Of a stretch of DNA of 64,000 nucleotides, positions 25,830 to 38,220 are shown piece after piece (within the stretch, counting starts at the first letter, position 1; each line of letters opens with the position of its first letter). Location of the stretch: contig JACGZH010000008.1 of the NCBI GenBank assembly GCA_014706385.1, forward strand, positions 1,240,001 through 1,304,000. The letters are read 5' to 3'. The DNA comes from Phaffia rhodozyma. Taxonomy: Eukaryota > Basidiomycota > Tremellomycetes > Cystofilobasidiales > Mrakiaceae. A program made the position numbers and the translations under genes. The notes under the pieces were generated by a model. It was not told the DNA's origin and searched no databases. It saw nothing but the letters and a program-made list of their open reading frames with translations.

Positions 25830-28600
25830 ATGTCCAACTCGGCAGCTCTCAAGCTGCTCACGCTGATCAACGTATCGGCCGCTCGGTCGACTGCCCGACC
25901 ACGCTCAATCCCTGCTTCCAAAGTTGAGGACACTACTGCCGAGTCTGGTCCTCCTAAGGCAAAGAAACGGAAGACTGTCATCTTCGGAGAAGAGCTCATC
26001 GGTGGTCCCAGTGGCAGCGGAAGTCCAGTGGTTGCTACCGGAAATAGCAAAGGAAAGTCATCAAAAAAGGCCAAGGTCGAGATCGACAGTGCGCCAGCCG
26101 AAGCGGCGGTTAGAAAATCAGGTGGAAAGGATATTGAGCTCGACAAGGGAGACTCTGACGACGAGGATGGGGATGGCGAGGGGAAGGGAGAATCTACCAG
26201 TTAGCACTTTTATTCTTTCTGTCTGAAGTCAAAAGAACCGATTGAACGATGAACTCATTTAAAAAATCTCGCTTCTCCTAACCTAGCTGCATCTTCCATG
26301 AAGACCGACGCGTTCCACACCCACTTTGGGCCGTCCTCTTCGGCCTCTTATTTCACACCCTCTACAATTGCGTCTGCTGCTGAAGGCAAGTGGACTCAGT
26401 CCAAGCTCTCCGACACTAGCCTCGGTAAACTTGTTCAATCGGTTCCGGAAGGAATCGACGCTTCTTCTCTTGACGGAACGAAAGCCAAGATTATCGAGTC
26501 TCTCATTGAACAGTTCGATAATCTTCCCTCGAGTTCAGACGGTCAAATGGACGATTTCCAGACTTCGATCTTGTCCCTCATTGGCGGCTACAAAGATCTC
26601 TTCCTCTCCAGCTTGGAGTTGAACCAGCGAGAGAGAACAAGGGATGTCGTCCTTCTGCATGCGCTTAACCATGTGCTCAAGTGCGTGTCAATCTTTGGTT
26701 TTGATTCTATTCATACACAAACAGAGAGCTGATCATCGTCTCAATCTACTTCTTTTTGCCGTAACAGAACTCGACGACGGATCTTGAAGATGAATGAGAA
26801 ACTCGCCCACGAAGCTGCTGCCGCTGCTGATGCCAAGGCTGCTTCCGCCACCTCTGCCCCACACCCTACCCCTACTTCATCTGCCTCTACTTCTGACCCC
26901 AGAGATCAAGGGTTCACCAGACCCAAGGTTCTCATCCTTCTCCCCTTCCGATCCAGCGCACTCCAATGGGTGACCTCTCTTCTAGCACTCTTCCCTCCTG
27001 CCACTCAATCACAAACCGAGAACAAATCTAGGTTCTTTTCAGAGTTTTCGCTTCCGCCTGGTGTATCAGACCGATTGGTAGAGAAGGCGAGCGAGTGGCC
27101 GAAGGATCACGTCGATACATTCAAGGGAAACGTAGACGATAACTTCAGGGTCGGAATCAAGATTACCAGGAAGAGCGTCAAGTTGTTTGGAGGATTCTAC
27201 GGAAGTGACATCATCGTGGCTAGTCCTCTGGGTTTGAGGATGAGCATAGAAAAGGAAAAGTACGTCTCCTTTTCCCATATCCTCCTTATTTCAACATCTT
27301 GTTCTCTGTGGAACACAAACTGATCGCATCAAGCCTTCGTCTGTCAAACATAGGAGTTCTGATTTCTTATCATCGATAGAAGTCGTAGTCGCTGACCAAC
27401 TGGATGCCATGTCGATGCAAAACTGGGAGCACGTTCAGGTTAGTATTTGATTCTATCTTATGGGAACGTGATTTCGGCGCAGGCGAATCATGACACAACA
27501 TGTCACTGACATTTTGTACTTGGCGAGCAGTTTATCTTCTCCAAAATGAACGCCTTGCCCACGGATTCTCACGGATGTGACTTCTCACGAGTCAAGCCAT
27601 GGTACCTGGAGGGACAGTGAGTATTCCCGTGCATCCTGTGAATCTTGACGGCTAGATCTCATCTCTCCAATCTCTTTTCTGTTATTTGCAATCTACAAAA
27701 GGGCGCAATACCTTCGTCAAACCATCCTTCTTTCGTCCTATGAGACTCCAGAGATGCGGTCACTCTATAACAAAAGTCTGACAAACCTGGCTGGAAAGAT
27801 TCGAACAGAACAGCGGTTCGAGGGAGAGCAGATGAAGATTCGGAGAGGTGTCAAGCAGGTTCGTCAAGTTTTCCTCCACCAGAGTCTAAAGCATTGTTGT
27901 TCTTTCTGACATAAGTTTATGTTACCCTCCTCACTTCTAGACGTTCACCCGATTTGAGTCTGTTGATCCCAACTCGGAAGCAGACATCCGATTCGATACG
28001 TTCACCAAGCAAGTCATGCCCTCTGTGCTCAAATCGGCGGTCATGTCTCAGAACACTATCATAGTCGTGCCGAGTTACTTTGATTTCGTCCGAGTGCAAA
28101 GTTGGATGAGGAAGCAGCCTGACCTAAGCTTCGCCGCCATTTCCGAGTGAGGCTTTCTTCAATTTGCCTCCTATCGGTATCATTGATAAATCAATGTAGC
28201 TAACTGATCACTCTCTGTCTTGTCGATTCATTCATCTAGGTACTCTTCCAACCCGGAGATCTCTCGGGCGCGAACATCCTTCTTCAAGGGCTCAAAGAAC
28301 CTCCTTCTCATCACCGAGCGTTTCCACTTTTACCGAAGATACCGACTCCGAGGAGCCAAGACCTTTATCTTCTACCAACTCCCCGATCACTCAATCTTCT
28401 ATCCTGAGCTCGTCAGTTTCGCATTCCTAAAAAACAGAGAGGGTGATGAATTGGACGACGTCGAGGTTGATGAGGGAGAAGTCTCGACAAAAGTTTTGTT
28501 CTCCAAGTGGGACTGGATGAGATTAGAACGAACGGTCGGAACGGAGGATGCGAGAAAGATGGTTCAGCCCGGTGGAGATAGTGTGTTTACGTTCATCTAA
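25830..28600 (+). CDS. UTP25: U3 snoRNA-associated protein 25 (UTP25), DEAD-box-like
   Basis: Nucleolar small-subunit processome factor that is helicase-like but degenerate. Start [20 protein letters not shown] at 25830; the N-terminus is a Lys-rich and then acidic linker. Family blocks: [54 protein letters not shown] then [36 protein letters not shown] (degenerate DEAD position), [70 protein letters not shown]. It ends [13 protein letters not shown] at 28600. About nine exons. No Walker A lysine motif or DEAD tetrad is seen, as expected for UTP25. Confidence 0.93.
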
Positions 28601-28882
28601 ACATGACATTTTCTCTCGCCAGAATCAGAATGATGCAGATGAGTCTTGATAAGTATATTTGTTCAATGCTTGTCGATTCAACAGACGAGATGAAATCTAC
28701 AATCAAGAACCTTCACGACGGTACGATGGGGTATGAAGCATATATAAAAGAGTGTATGAACAAGAACAAAGATTTCGTCATATTATAAGTACGGTAGAAG
28801 AAAGATTGAAGAGAAGAAGAATGCATAGACGATTTCCAGATTAAAACATCGCTGACAAGGTTGTATCAAGAGTTTCTTCATC

Positions 28883-31726
28883 TCATGATTCTTCAGTGGT
28901 TGGATCAACAAGCTCTGCCCAGGGCCGAGGTCGAATCCACATTTCTGTTGGCCGCCGAGTGACAGCCTCGGCGAATTTCTCTCCGTTCGGATCGGCCAAA
29001 GAGGCGGGCAGGATATCCAGAAAATACCGCCGAGAGAGCGTCATGATGAACGATCTGAGCTCGAGTTGCTGATAGCATCATCACAGCCGAGTAACCAACA
29101 GAACAAAGAATAGATCAGAAAACAGAAGTGTTAAAGGACTGAATGCTGAATTGGATATGTACCGCTAGTCTCGAGCCATAACACGCTCGAAGACCTGTAC
29201 CGAAAGGTATACTTGGCCCAGCGTTGATGTCAAACGACCCGTCGGCTTTCAACCAGCGTTCCGGTCTGTTTGGTTTACCATATGCAAATACAAAAGGTAT
29301 GAATCAAGACAATATGGGCGATGTTTATTTAGTTTGAACTCAGATATGACAGATGGCAACGAACCTGAACTCATCAACATCGACCTTGTCTTCCCATCGG
29401 AACCTCCTTGGTACTGTACCTTTCTCAGCCTCCAATCTTGGCAAGGTGCTCGACTTTGTAGCACAACCGGCCATGCCCATCATGAGAAGGAAGGTTGTCC
29501 CCTTTGGCATGACACATCCGTTGACGACAGTCTCTACCGTAGCTAATAGAAGAAACACAATTGAGATGAGCCTCTGATTGCGTAGAGAGAGAGGGGGGAT
29601 GATAGGGCATAGATCAAAGGAACGATTGTGCAATCAAAGAGGGTATCACCCACAAGTCCGAAGAGTGGTCATGACCGTCTGAGATACGCGCAGAATCTCT
29701 TGTATGACTGCATCAAAATCTGAGGAGATACGAAGAGTTTAGCATGAGCTCAATACCGATCTATAACATTAGCAAGTTATAGTCTCAATCTGATCTGATT
29801 TAAAGATAAGGAGAAGAACCAACAAGGGAGCGAAGTAGAGTGTATATCCTCGTAAGTGAGAGTATGCTCTCTAACGTCGGGCAAGACATGCTTGATCTCG
29901 GCGTGTAACCTTCTCTGGACGTCTGGATTGCGTGTAAGGAATCTCAGCGCCCATCCCATGGTTGAAGATGTTGTGTCGTCTCCCTGGTATGTATGGAGAG
30001 AGAAAAGAGGTGATCAAAACTTTTGGTATCACGATAGTATTCGAGATCTATGCTTCTGACGTACGGCAAGAAGCAAAGTGCTCATCTCGTCCCTGATCTC
30101 CTCAATTCGAAGATTAGCACTCTTCCCATTTTCTCGCTCAATATCCCACTCTTTTTCGAGGACCATTTCTAACAGACAACTCTCTTTAGTTTCACCTAGC
30201 CGAACTTTTCTCCGTCCCTCGATGATCTTCTTGTTCAGCGAGTCTTCCATCAGTCGCTCTGCTTGACGAAACTTGGCCGATCTGAGACGATAGAAGAAGT
30301 GAGAGACCGATGGAAATGTAGATTCGACGGGGATAGCCTAGATGATATATAACATATCTGTATAAGGATGGAGGCAAACTTATTGACATCTGACAAGTAT
30401 ATAATGCGTACTTCGAAATACATTCGACTAGCTCGGCCGAGTGCGTTGGTCTCGATAGGGAATCGGTTCCGTCCCATTTTCCCTTTCCGTTCAACCACGG
30501 CGATATTAGCCTCCAGTTGATGATATCCGAATCCGAAAGCGATATCGGAGATAATATCCTATGATATGTTTCACGAAAGAGCGGATAAGCAGCTTAGGCC
30601 ATGAATCGGAAGAAAGAGAGCAGTAGGATCTTCTTGAGAACAAACTCACGCCAGTCAGAAAACTCAAGTCTTGCATCACTTCAAAACATCCCTCTTCAGA
30701 AATCCGTTGAACTGCATCTCCTAAAGCTTCACGTTTAGATTCCCATCTATGTATCAAGGAGATAGACAGAGATTCCGATGGTCTAGCTAGCTAGCTCGCT
30801 ACTTGTTTCTATTGGCCATATAAAGTACTCACAGATTGAACAAGTTCTCAGTAGTTTGCACAATGTTGGGCGTCAGTAACTTGAGATTATTTTGGTTCAT
30901 AATAGGCCCGAAGAATCTTCGATGATTCTAAGGAATAGATCATAAACAAGACAGTAAGTTTAACACAGGGAAGCAACGGTTGGTGCGAAGGTAACAGAAG
31001 TAGACAAACACACCTTCCAAACTGCGTCTGTCTCGGCCAAATGAACAAATCCAGTCAGAATATCGAAGTACCTCAACATATAGAGTGACTGCCTCGCTCT
31101 CACTCGTTGGTAGCGCGAGAGATCCCCCTTGAGTATAGATGATGACATGGTTGTTCAAAACATAACACAATCAGCATTATCTGAACCTTTATGTACCAGC
31201 AATGATTGATCTTTGCTTACAAGGAGTGATAGGCCCAAAGGCCTTCAAGAGGTCATCAGATCGTCGGAAAATTGAGTCTTTCTTCATAACTAGGTAGTTT
31301 TGTCGAACATGGCAAAAAACACCTGTCAAAATATGTAATATCGAATGCCAGGTATCCTCTAACTTACTATCTTCAATTATCATCGGGTCGCATATCACCA
31401 CGGCCGTATTCCAGGCAAGCCAATGGAATTGATAGAAACCTAGAGAGACGATCAAAAACCTCCATATCAGGGTTCGTAGGACAGTCCCAACAATTGGCAA
31501 GAAAAATCGGTAGGCGCTTACCTCCGGGAAAATTGGCTGCAATGAGCTCGTAGTAATCATGAAACTTTCTGGTTCGAACGTAATTCTTGATGATTGGCCG
31601 GAGATCTCCAAAAAACCACTCCGTGGTTTCCATATGGGGAACTCCAGGAATATGCCTTGGCTTGGACTTGTAAATGATGAAGCATGCAAACGAAATAGCG
31701 AGGATGTAAATCGCGATCCACAGCAT
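28883..31726 (-). CDS. Cytochrome P450 monooxygenase, microsomal type
   Basis: Heme-thiolate monooxygenase, substrate unknown. Start MLWIAIYILAISFACFIIYK at 31726, an N-terminal membrane anchor followed by a Pro-rich hinge (KSKPRHIPGVPH). I-helix: EMSTLLLAGDDTTSSTMGWA. ExxR: DFDAVIQEILRVSQT. PERW: VDEFRPERWLK. Heme loop: PSIPFGTGLRACYGSRLAQL with the axial Cys. The C-terminus is RRPTEMWIRPRPWAELVD, with the stop at 28883. More than ten exons with very short introns. Everything needed for activity is visible. Neighbours (UTP25, a SNARE) give no biosynthetic-cluster context, so I do not guess a pathway. A TTG at 31831 is also in frame but is an unlikely start. Confidence 0.9.
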
Positions 31727-32251
31727 GGTGGATGAAGGCAGATTGAACAAATAGGCGGATAGAGATTGGTGAGATGGTAGATGGGTCACGGATGGATAGG
31801 TGATGGACAAGACAACAATCTGGCTGTCCAAGATTCCTCTTGTGTTCTTTTATAGTGCAGGCTCAAGTATATTGCACGTGTTTAAAGAAAAGTTCAACGA
31901 ATATGGTGTGATGGTATCTCGTCTTGAAGAAGAGGTAGTATTTTCGGCCAAGGATACGGCCCAAGTGAAGTGAGAAAGCTTCTCTGTATCAACCCGAAGT
32001 GAATGTGAAGAGATAAGATAAGAGACGGGCTTTCGACACGTGACGTGATGATTGCAATTACGTAATTAGGGGCGTAACCATTTTGTGCGTCGATCACCCC
32101 AATCCCAGCACGCTTGATAACCCTACCCCTAACCTGAGCTCCTTCGTACTACCTACGTCGTTCCATCCGCTTATATCTATCGCCATCATCAGATACATCA
32201 CAACAGCAAGTGATAGAAGAAGAGGCTAAGACACTGAATACATATCTCGAC
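31727..32251. other. Divergent intergenic region, P450 / Qa-SNARE
   Basis: About 525 bp with both promoters. A short AT-rich block lies near 31860-31900. No gene is seen. Confidence 0.5.
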
Positions 32252-33752
32252 ATGTCTTTTAACGATCTTGAACGAGGAGTTCCTCTCACCACGACTAACG
32301 CATCCTCTAGCTCGAATCAAGAGTTCGACAAGCTTCAATCCAGTCTATCCCTTCAGATCTTCAAGATCAACGCGAACGTCAAAGGAATCGATAAACTTCT
32401 CCTAAAGCTCAATGGAGCGAACAATCTGACGAGTAGGAATGTTCGGGACAGTCTGTATGTCCACTTTTCTTTTTCTGTTTTCACATGCCGGCCTTCGTCG
32501 TCGTCTTGGTAGTTCGTGAGCAACTCGCCGAACGTACTTCTGTATATTCACCAACCCTTCGATTCGGTCACCCAGATCCGGCCTCTTAGATTCAACTCGG
32601 GAAATTGTCAAGCACTCTTCATCGGACCTTAAGAAGTTCACCGCATTCCCACCGTCTCCTAATGCTCCTGTGAGTGACTTTCTTTGTCATGATTCAGATT
32701 TGTTCCGTTCTAAAATTGGCCGAATGTATGCAACATGCCATGTTGGCTAGAATAATCACTGACTGGTGTCCTATGAATGTATTCACTTATCGTTCTCGCA
32801 CTCCCAAATCTATTGACCGCAGAATCGAAAAGCTTTGCAGACAAAGCTTTCCAGAGAGTACCAAACTTCCATCTCGGCTTTCCAGAAGATTCAGCGAATA
32901 GCAGCAGACAAGCAGCGTCTCTTGGTCGAAGACCAACGGAAGGAGGTCAACGAGTTGCGTTCTTTCATTTTCTCCGTCTATACTACCTTGACATCAGATG
33001 ACTTACTTTCTATGTGCTCATGGCGTTCTCTCCCATGAACAGAGAAACTACTCATCTATTAGACTTGGAAGAACAAGGCAGCAGTCAAGAACTTCAACAG
33101 CAGCAACAAGAGCGAATACAAGTGTCGTACGTGCTCATCTCCTTTTGTCTATCTATCCTCATCCTCCCGACTGATTACTGACACGTGTCGTTAATTTATT
33201 TGGAACCTTGTCGAACCGATATGTGGATGGTAGTCAAATTCCTGCCCATGAACTTGAATTTCAGGAGGCCCAGATCGCGGAGAGAGAGGTCGAGATTCGA
33301 GAGATTGAGTCCGGGATCCACGAGCTAAATGAGATTTTCCGAGACCTTGGCACGATCGTCGTCGAGCAGGGTGGAATGATTGGTTCGTTCTATGTTAGCT
33401 GAAGAACGTGTTCGGACAGATGGGTGGATTCCTTTAGGGGTTAAAAAGAATTAAAATGCTGAACTGTCCAAACACTTTGACGGATACATCCAATAGACAA
33501 CATCGAGTCCAATATCACCTCGGTCGAACGTCACACTTCGGCTGCCAACCAGGAACTCTCGACCGCGCACGAATACCAGAAGAAAGCGGGCAGACGGATG
33601 CTTTGGCTTATGCTCATCTTGTTAATCGTCTCGGCTATCGTTCTGACAGCGGTAAGTGTGCTTTGCCAGCTTCGCAGCTTAAACGTCAGAGATATAATAC
33701 TAAATTCGCGCTGGACTTGTCTTTGAATCTCGTTCTCAGATCCTTTCTTGAG
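32252..33752 (+). CDS. PEP12: Qa-SNARE syntaxin, Pep12/syntaxin-7 type
   Basis: Endosomal/vacuolar t-SNARE. Start MSFNDLERGVPLTTTNASSS. The Habc region follows (FDKLQSSLSLQIFKINANVK, GIDKLLLKLNGAN, then DSLSGLLDSTREIVKHSSSD). The linker is NRKALQTKLSREYQTSISAF then QKIQRIAADKQRLLVEDQRK. The SNARE motif runs from AEREVEIREIESGIHELNEI through FRDLGTIVVEQGGMIDNIES with the zero-layer Gln (VVEQGG). It is followed by KKAGRRMLWLMLILLIVSAI, the C-terminal anchor, and ends TAILS at 33750-33752. I infer seven exons; every junction phase fits. The Pep12 versus Vam3 choice is by similarity of the linker and is not certain. Confidence 0.85.
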
Positions 33753-34101
33753 GCTTGTAAAGTCATTTTTGTGCTTCAGATTAAAAGCGACCATCCTCAG
33801 AACCCCTTCATTTCTTTTACTCGATATTCTGATCTAGCTTTGTACTTTTCACTCTATAGCAATCTCTTGTTTGATATGTTCGGTCAATGTTCCTCACCTA
33901 CGTATCTTTGGATACCATCATCGCTTCACAAGAGATCCTAATCATCTCTCTTCCCTTGCTCTCTTTGCAGTTGTTCAAGTCGAAACGACCTCTTGCTATC
34001 TATACTGCCATCATGGACTCCGCTCGTGTTGTACTCCTTGTCTTCTACATTTTGATAAATGACACATTGCGTTACATCTTCATATGGAACATCTTTGGTG
34101 C
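33753..34101. other. Convergent intergenic region
   Basis: About 350 bp between the SNARE and AIM18-like stops. A hydrophobic short ORF (33887-34105) is present but has no start context or relatives I recognise. Confidence 0.45.
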
Positions 34102-35475
34102 TTAAGCGACCTGTCCGCCTTGTTGAAAGCCCTGGAGAACGCTGTTCTTGAGCTGTCATTAAACAGCAATGTGACTGTCGAGTCAGAGTTGATCGAACAT
34201 AGAAAAAGAGAAGAGCAGACAGGATGATATGGGAAAGAACCTACCACTGGACTGATCTCTTTTCCATCGTCCAAGAAGTAACCGATCATAAGCAACTTTC
34301 CAATTGCCTTCTCTTGGACTTTGCCCAAAATCTCGCCCTCAAACTCGACCACAAGTTCTCCCGAGGAGAGTCTAATCAACAAGAGTTCCTCTCCTTTAGC
34401 GGCTGATCGTTTGGGGAACATCGCCTTGAAAGGCGTTAAAGCGCTCTCGATCGCCTGCGTTTTTAAGGTGGCACATCTGTGGATCAGTATGATACATATC
34501 TAGCTCATGTACGATCAAAACTCACCTCGGCTTCGGATTCCGACATTTGACTAGCTTTGGAGAGGAGCTTGACTCTAGCCTGAATGGCACGAACGAATCC
34601 ATCTCGGAGATGATCAAATCCGGTGTTTCTCGTAGGAACTGATGACAACAACGGGCGGATACATGTAAGACTGGAAGCTTTGGAAACGACACATCCAATG
34701 GCATCAACGTACCGATTCGTAGGACACAAGGCTGATCGGACTCCAAAAACTCTTTCATCGACGCTTCACTCTATGCGAAACCAAGCCCGGTCGACGAGAA
34801 CAGATACAACACAAAGGATGATACAGGCCAAGGACGTCATGGCTGATCAGAACTTGATACTGAAATCGAAAAATGAAGGATGGTTATGTGGAAAAGACCT
34901 ACTCCCATCCCAGGCTTCTCCCACCAGGTCCCCTTGGGCGCATAGAAACCAGCAGCATAGACCTTGACTCTCAAGAAAGACACCGTACGAACTCCAAGTC
35001 CAACCAGAGCCAGAGGGGCGCTCGACGGACTAGCCGACTGGAGAGATTTTGGTAGAATAGAAAGAGGGAAAGGAAGGGATGTAGAGCTATCAACTAGTTC
35101 AAACAGAATCAGCAACAAGTGGAAATCAGATGAGCATAAAACCAAGACGTGGACAAACTCTTCACATTAGAAGGTGGAGGTGCCTCCAGCTCCAACACCG
35201 AGAGAAGTCGAGTAGGCGCAAATTCGAAATCTTGATCAATCGTACAGATGAACGGCAGGATGTCAGACACAGAAGAAATAGATGAACAGGTCTTTTTCGA
35301 CGACCAGAAGAGACGAACCCTTGAGCGAACTACCGACGATCCAGCCTGTTGTAGCCAGAGCTGCCAGTCCGATGACTGCTCCACTCGGTCTGACCCATCT
35401 TGCGGCCACGGGTGCGACTCGAGGACCGGCAACGTAGCTCAGCTTGGAGGTTGATCGAAGAACCTGTCTGATCAT
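34102..35475 (-). CDS. AIM18/AIM46-like chalcone-isomerase-fold mitochondrial protein
   Basis: Fungal mitochondrial protein with a chalcone isomerase-like fold; the yeast members bind heme and are not flavonoid enzymes. Start MIRQVLRSTSKLSYVAGPRV at 35475, an Arg-rich presequence, then one membrane helix (GAVIGLAALATTGWIVGSSL). The CHI-like domain follows: LALVGLGVRTVSFLRVKVYA then AGFYAPK, SMKEFLESDQPCVLRIVPTR, GFDHLRDGFVRAIQARVKLL, ALTPFKAMFPKRSAAKGEEL, and LLIRLSSGELVVEFEGEILG. It ends LKNSVLQGFQQGGQVA at 34102. At least six exons. Family identity comes from the FLRVKVYAAGFY and FxxxFP blocks; the gene number (18 or 46) cannot be decided. Confidence 0.82.
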
Positions 35476-35706
35476 ATTTGATGTAGATCAGTATGAAGGT
35501 AAGTGGGTAAGATCTCCTAGATTTGTGCCGATCTATCCGATCAGTCCACAGATAGATGTGGTGAGGTTCTCTGGCGGTGAGACATTTCGTTTTCTCTTTC
35601 GTCTCTTTCCTTCCATCAACGATCATCCTGCTTGCCCTCAACCAACCCTCCTTTCTTCTCTTCTCATCCCGTTCCGTCTTCAATCTTTTACCTGAGCAAC
35701 CTTTCC

Positions 35707-36801
35707 ATGTCCGTTATGGCAGCTCATCCGTCGTTGCCTCCGACACCTTCAAATGCAGGCAAACACCTCTTCTCTACGCGACCTCGCCAGCAACCTCCCC
35801 GAGCCCGTTCTGCCTCCGCCTCTCCTCGACCCAAACAATCTCCAGCAATCGGACCATCTTTCCCTTGCTCACCACTAGCTAAGAATTCTCAGTCCCGACT
35901 CAGTCAGTCTCGGCCGGTCAGTCCTGTCAAGCAAACGTCTGAATTGACACTATGGCCGCCAACAACCGCTCCGAACGCGGATGAGCGTCGGAGTCGAAGC
36001 CGTGGAGCCAAGAAAGGAGCTAGAGGAAAGGAAAAGAAGATTGTCCTCGAAGAAGCATTCAGCTCCCTAGAGCTCGACGCTGGAGTCCCTTCTGAAGCGG
36101 ATGTTTGGGATATGCCGATCAAGGCGAGCGGAAGAGATGTCCTTACGGTAAAGCTTTCATTTAGTTCTCTGCACTGTCTCTCTTGAGCTCATCCATTCGT
36201 CCGTCGTAATTCATTTCATTCAATCTATCTTCAGTGGCAGCAAACCTCTTCTTCATCTTCTCCCTCGAAGCTTCCTTCTTCTCCACGACCCCGAGCTGCT
36301 AGATCTCAGCAGGGACAGCCGGTCTCGACGTCCAAGTCGATCGCTCCGTTCAGCAGGTCCTCGAATCAACCTCTCGCAGGGCCTTTTCATCACGCTTCGT
36401 CCTCATCGATCACTGCAGTCAGCTCTAATTCTAATCTGACCTGGCAACAAGCCTTATTCGAGACGGCCCACCCTGCCTCATCTAGGCCAAAGATCCGACG
36501 CCGGGCATCTCTGGGAAACGAATCGGGTACCGCCCCTGTTCATCTTCCTAGATTGGGCGTACCCGTCAAGTCCAACAGCATCCACCATAGCTCGTCTATG
36601 AAGAACAAGCGCGTATCAGGCTCGCCTCCCAACAATGGGGAACGCGTGAACGGCTCGTCATACCCGGCTGGAACGGTCGGATCGGATTCTGGAGGAGTCA
36701 GACGCCCTGAGGGCGAAATCAACACCTATGCTGGAGGAACGTTCCAGAACGCCCCCTTGGCAGGGGACTTGCCCAAGCCCCGATTTGGTGCTCGCCCCTA
36801 A
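35707..36801 (+). CDS. EDC1/PNRC-like protein with C-terminal decapping motif
   Basis: Two exons: 35707-36147 (MSVMAAHPSLPPTPSNAGKH) and 36235-36801. Nearly the whole product is low-complexity Ser/Pro/Arg/Gln. Two conserved-looking islands stand out: LTWQQALFETA in the middle and TYAGGTFQNAPLAGDLPKPR then F near the C-terminus. The last resembles the PNRC/Edc1 short linear motif, in which an LPxPxF stretch binds the Dcp1 EVH1 domain and activates Dcp2. I therefore infer a cytoplasmic mRNA-decapping co-activator. Evidence is motif-level only; the rest of the protein is disordered and not diagnostic. Confidence 0.65.
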
Positions 36802-38161
36802 GGAGTTGGAGAAAGGGAGGCCTTCATTTCTTTGGAGGAGCTCCTTACTCGTGTGGCCGAGGACAGAAAGAGCGATGAGGGATCTTCCCTTCAATCTTTT
36901 CTTGAATTGTCCATCACGTCTGGCAACCTTTCCTAAACTGCTCCCTACTGCTTGGGGTCATCTCCCGAGTACATATTTCTCGCCCCTCTTCTCTCTTTCT
37001 ATTCAGGTTCATTTTCTTCGGCCAGCATCAACTTTGGCCTTCTATTTCTTCTTTTCTCTCGGCTCGGCGACCTCGGTTTCAAAACGTACCGAACGCCAAA
37101 CAACAGCTGTTTCTCACGAAACAGTCTTTTCTCGGCCTTTTCTATCATACTCGTCTATTACTATCACCTCAACTCCCTTTTGACCTACACTCGCCCACTC
37201 GTTGTCCTCTTGACAGAACTGTCAACCATTCAAACGCATCTTTATGCCACCTTCGACCAACCATTCGCCTCTCGTTTCGCATCATACCAAGCTTGGTGCT
37301 TGACGGCTACAACTATCCATAGTCTCACTGTTTCTTGTGTGTGCATGCTCTCGAACTAGACTCTCTCTCTCTTGTCCTCCTCAATATGTAACTTCTCCTG
37401 CGTTACTACTCCTTCTTTGAATCAATTCTATCTGGGTTTTTTGGTCTCGGTGTGTTGGCTGCTTTGCGGAAAAAAAGAATGACTTATTTCCAAGGTCTCT
37501 CGCTGTCGCTTTACTTGCCTCGTCGTAAGTCCTGCCTATCGTCGTTTCTTCTCGTGTGTACGTTCGACCTGACTCATCGTGTTCTACTCTTGCTTTGAAC
37601 TGCCTGTTCGTGATCGTTGCCTGACTCGTACAGCCGTCACCGGACACGTTCTATAAATTCTGTCCATGTAGAGATGCTATTCAACTAGCATTAATTGCCA
37701 ATATCAATCGCTATCATCCCCTGCCTCCTACCTTTCTCGTTATCTCTGCCCTGTTCTGTTCTGTTCTGTTCTGCCCTGCGCCTGTCTCTTCTCCTTCTTC
37801 TTAGTCTCTTTTCGAAGCTTTGCTCTAAGATTGAATCTGATATGACTTTGCGGTCGTTTATACTTGAAGTCAACCTTCTGGGCGTTTGCCTTTCTCTTCG
37901 TGAAGTGATCATCATGTTTGGATTATAGTTTCGTCCAGTAGAAAAAAATACAATCGATGATTCATGCTCAAAGTCCGTGAGAATGAACTATACGTACCAG
38001 AGACAGTTCTGGTTATTGGAAAGAAGGTCATTCGTCAAGGGTTTCACGGGTATTGATCTGCTGAACGCGTGAGCGGCCCCCAGTCGGAGAGATCTGTCGG
38101 CTGAGTCCGTAAGAACGATGTGAATTTCTACAGACTTTCCACCATCTCTCTCTCACTCACC

Positions 38162-38209
<48 letters not shown>

Positions 38210-38220
38210 ATATCATCAAC
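36802..38220. other. Long intergenic region with microsatellite
   Basis: 1.4 kb between two plus-strand genes. The first kilobase is CT-rich (37741-37775 has repeated TGTTC). An (AC)n tract at 38165-38205 ends 15 bp before the next start codon. A 30-codon ORF at 37964-38056 is the only notable open frame. No gene is claimed. Confidence 0.45.
38165..38205. repeat. (AC)n microsatellite in 5' UTR of the MAPR-like gene
   Basis: 41 bp of uninterrupted AC, ending 15 bp before the ATG at 38221. Confidence 0.95.

Noticed and set aside
33887..34105. Hydrophobic ORF after the SNARE gene
   Set aside because: It lies in the convergent 3' region and includes part of the AIM18-like stop region; no conserved block or start context.
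37964..38056. 30-codon ORF beginning MLKVRENELYVPETVLVI
   Set aside because: Composition looks protein-like but it is isolated, short, and has no recognisable relative or splice partner.
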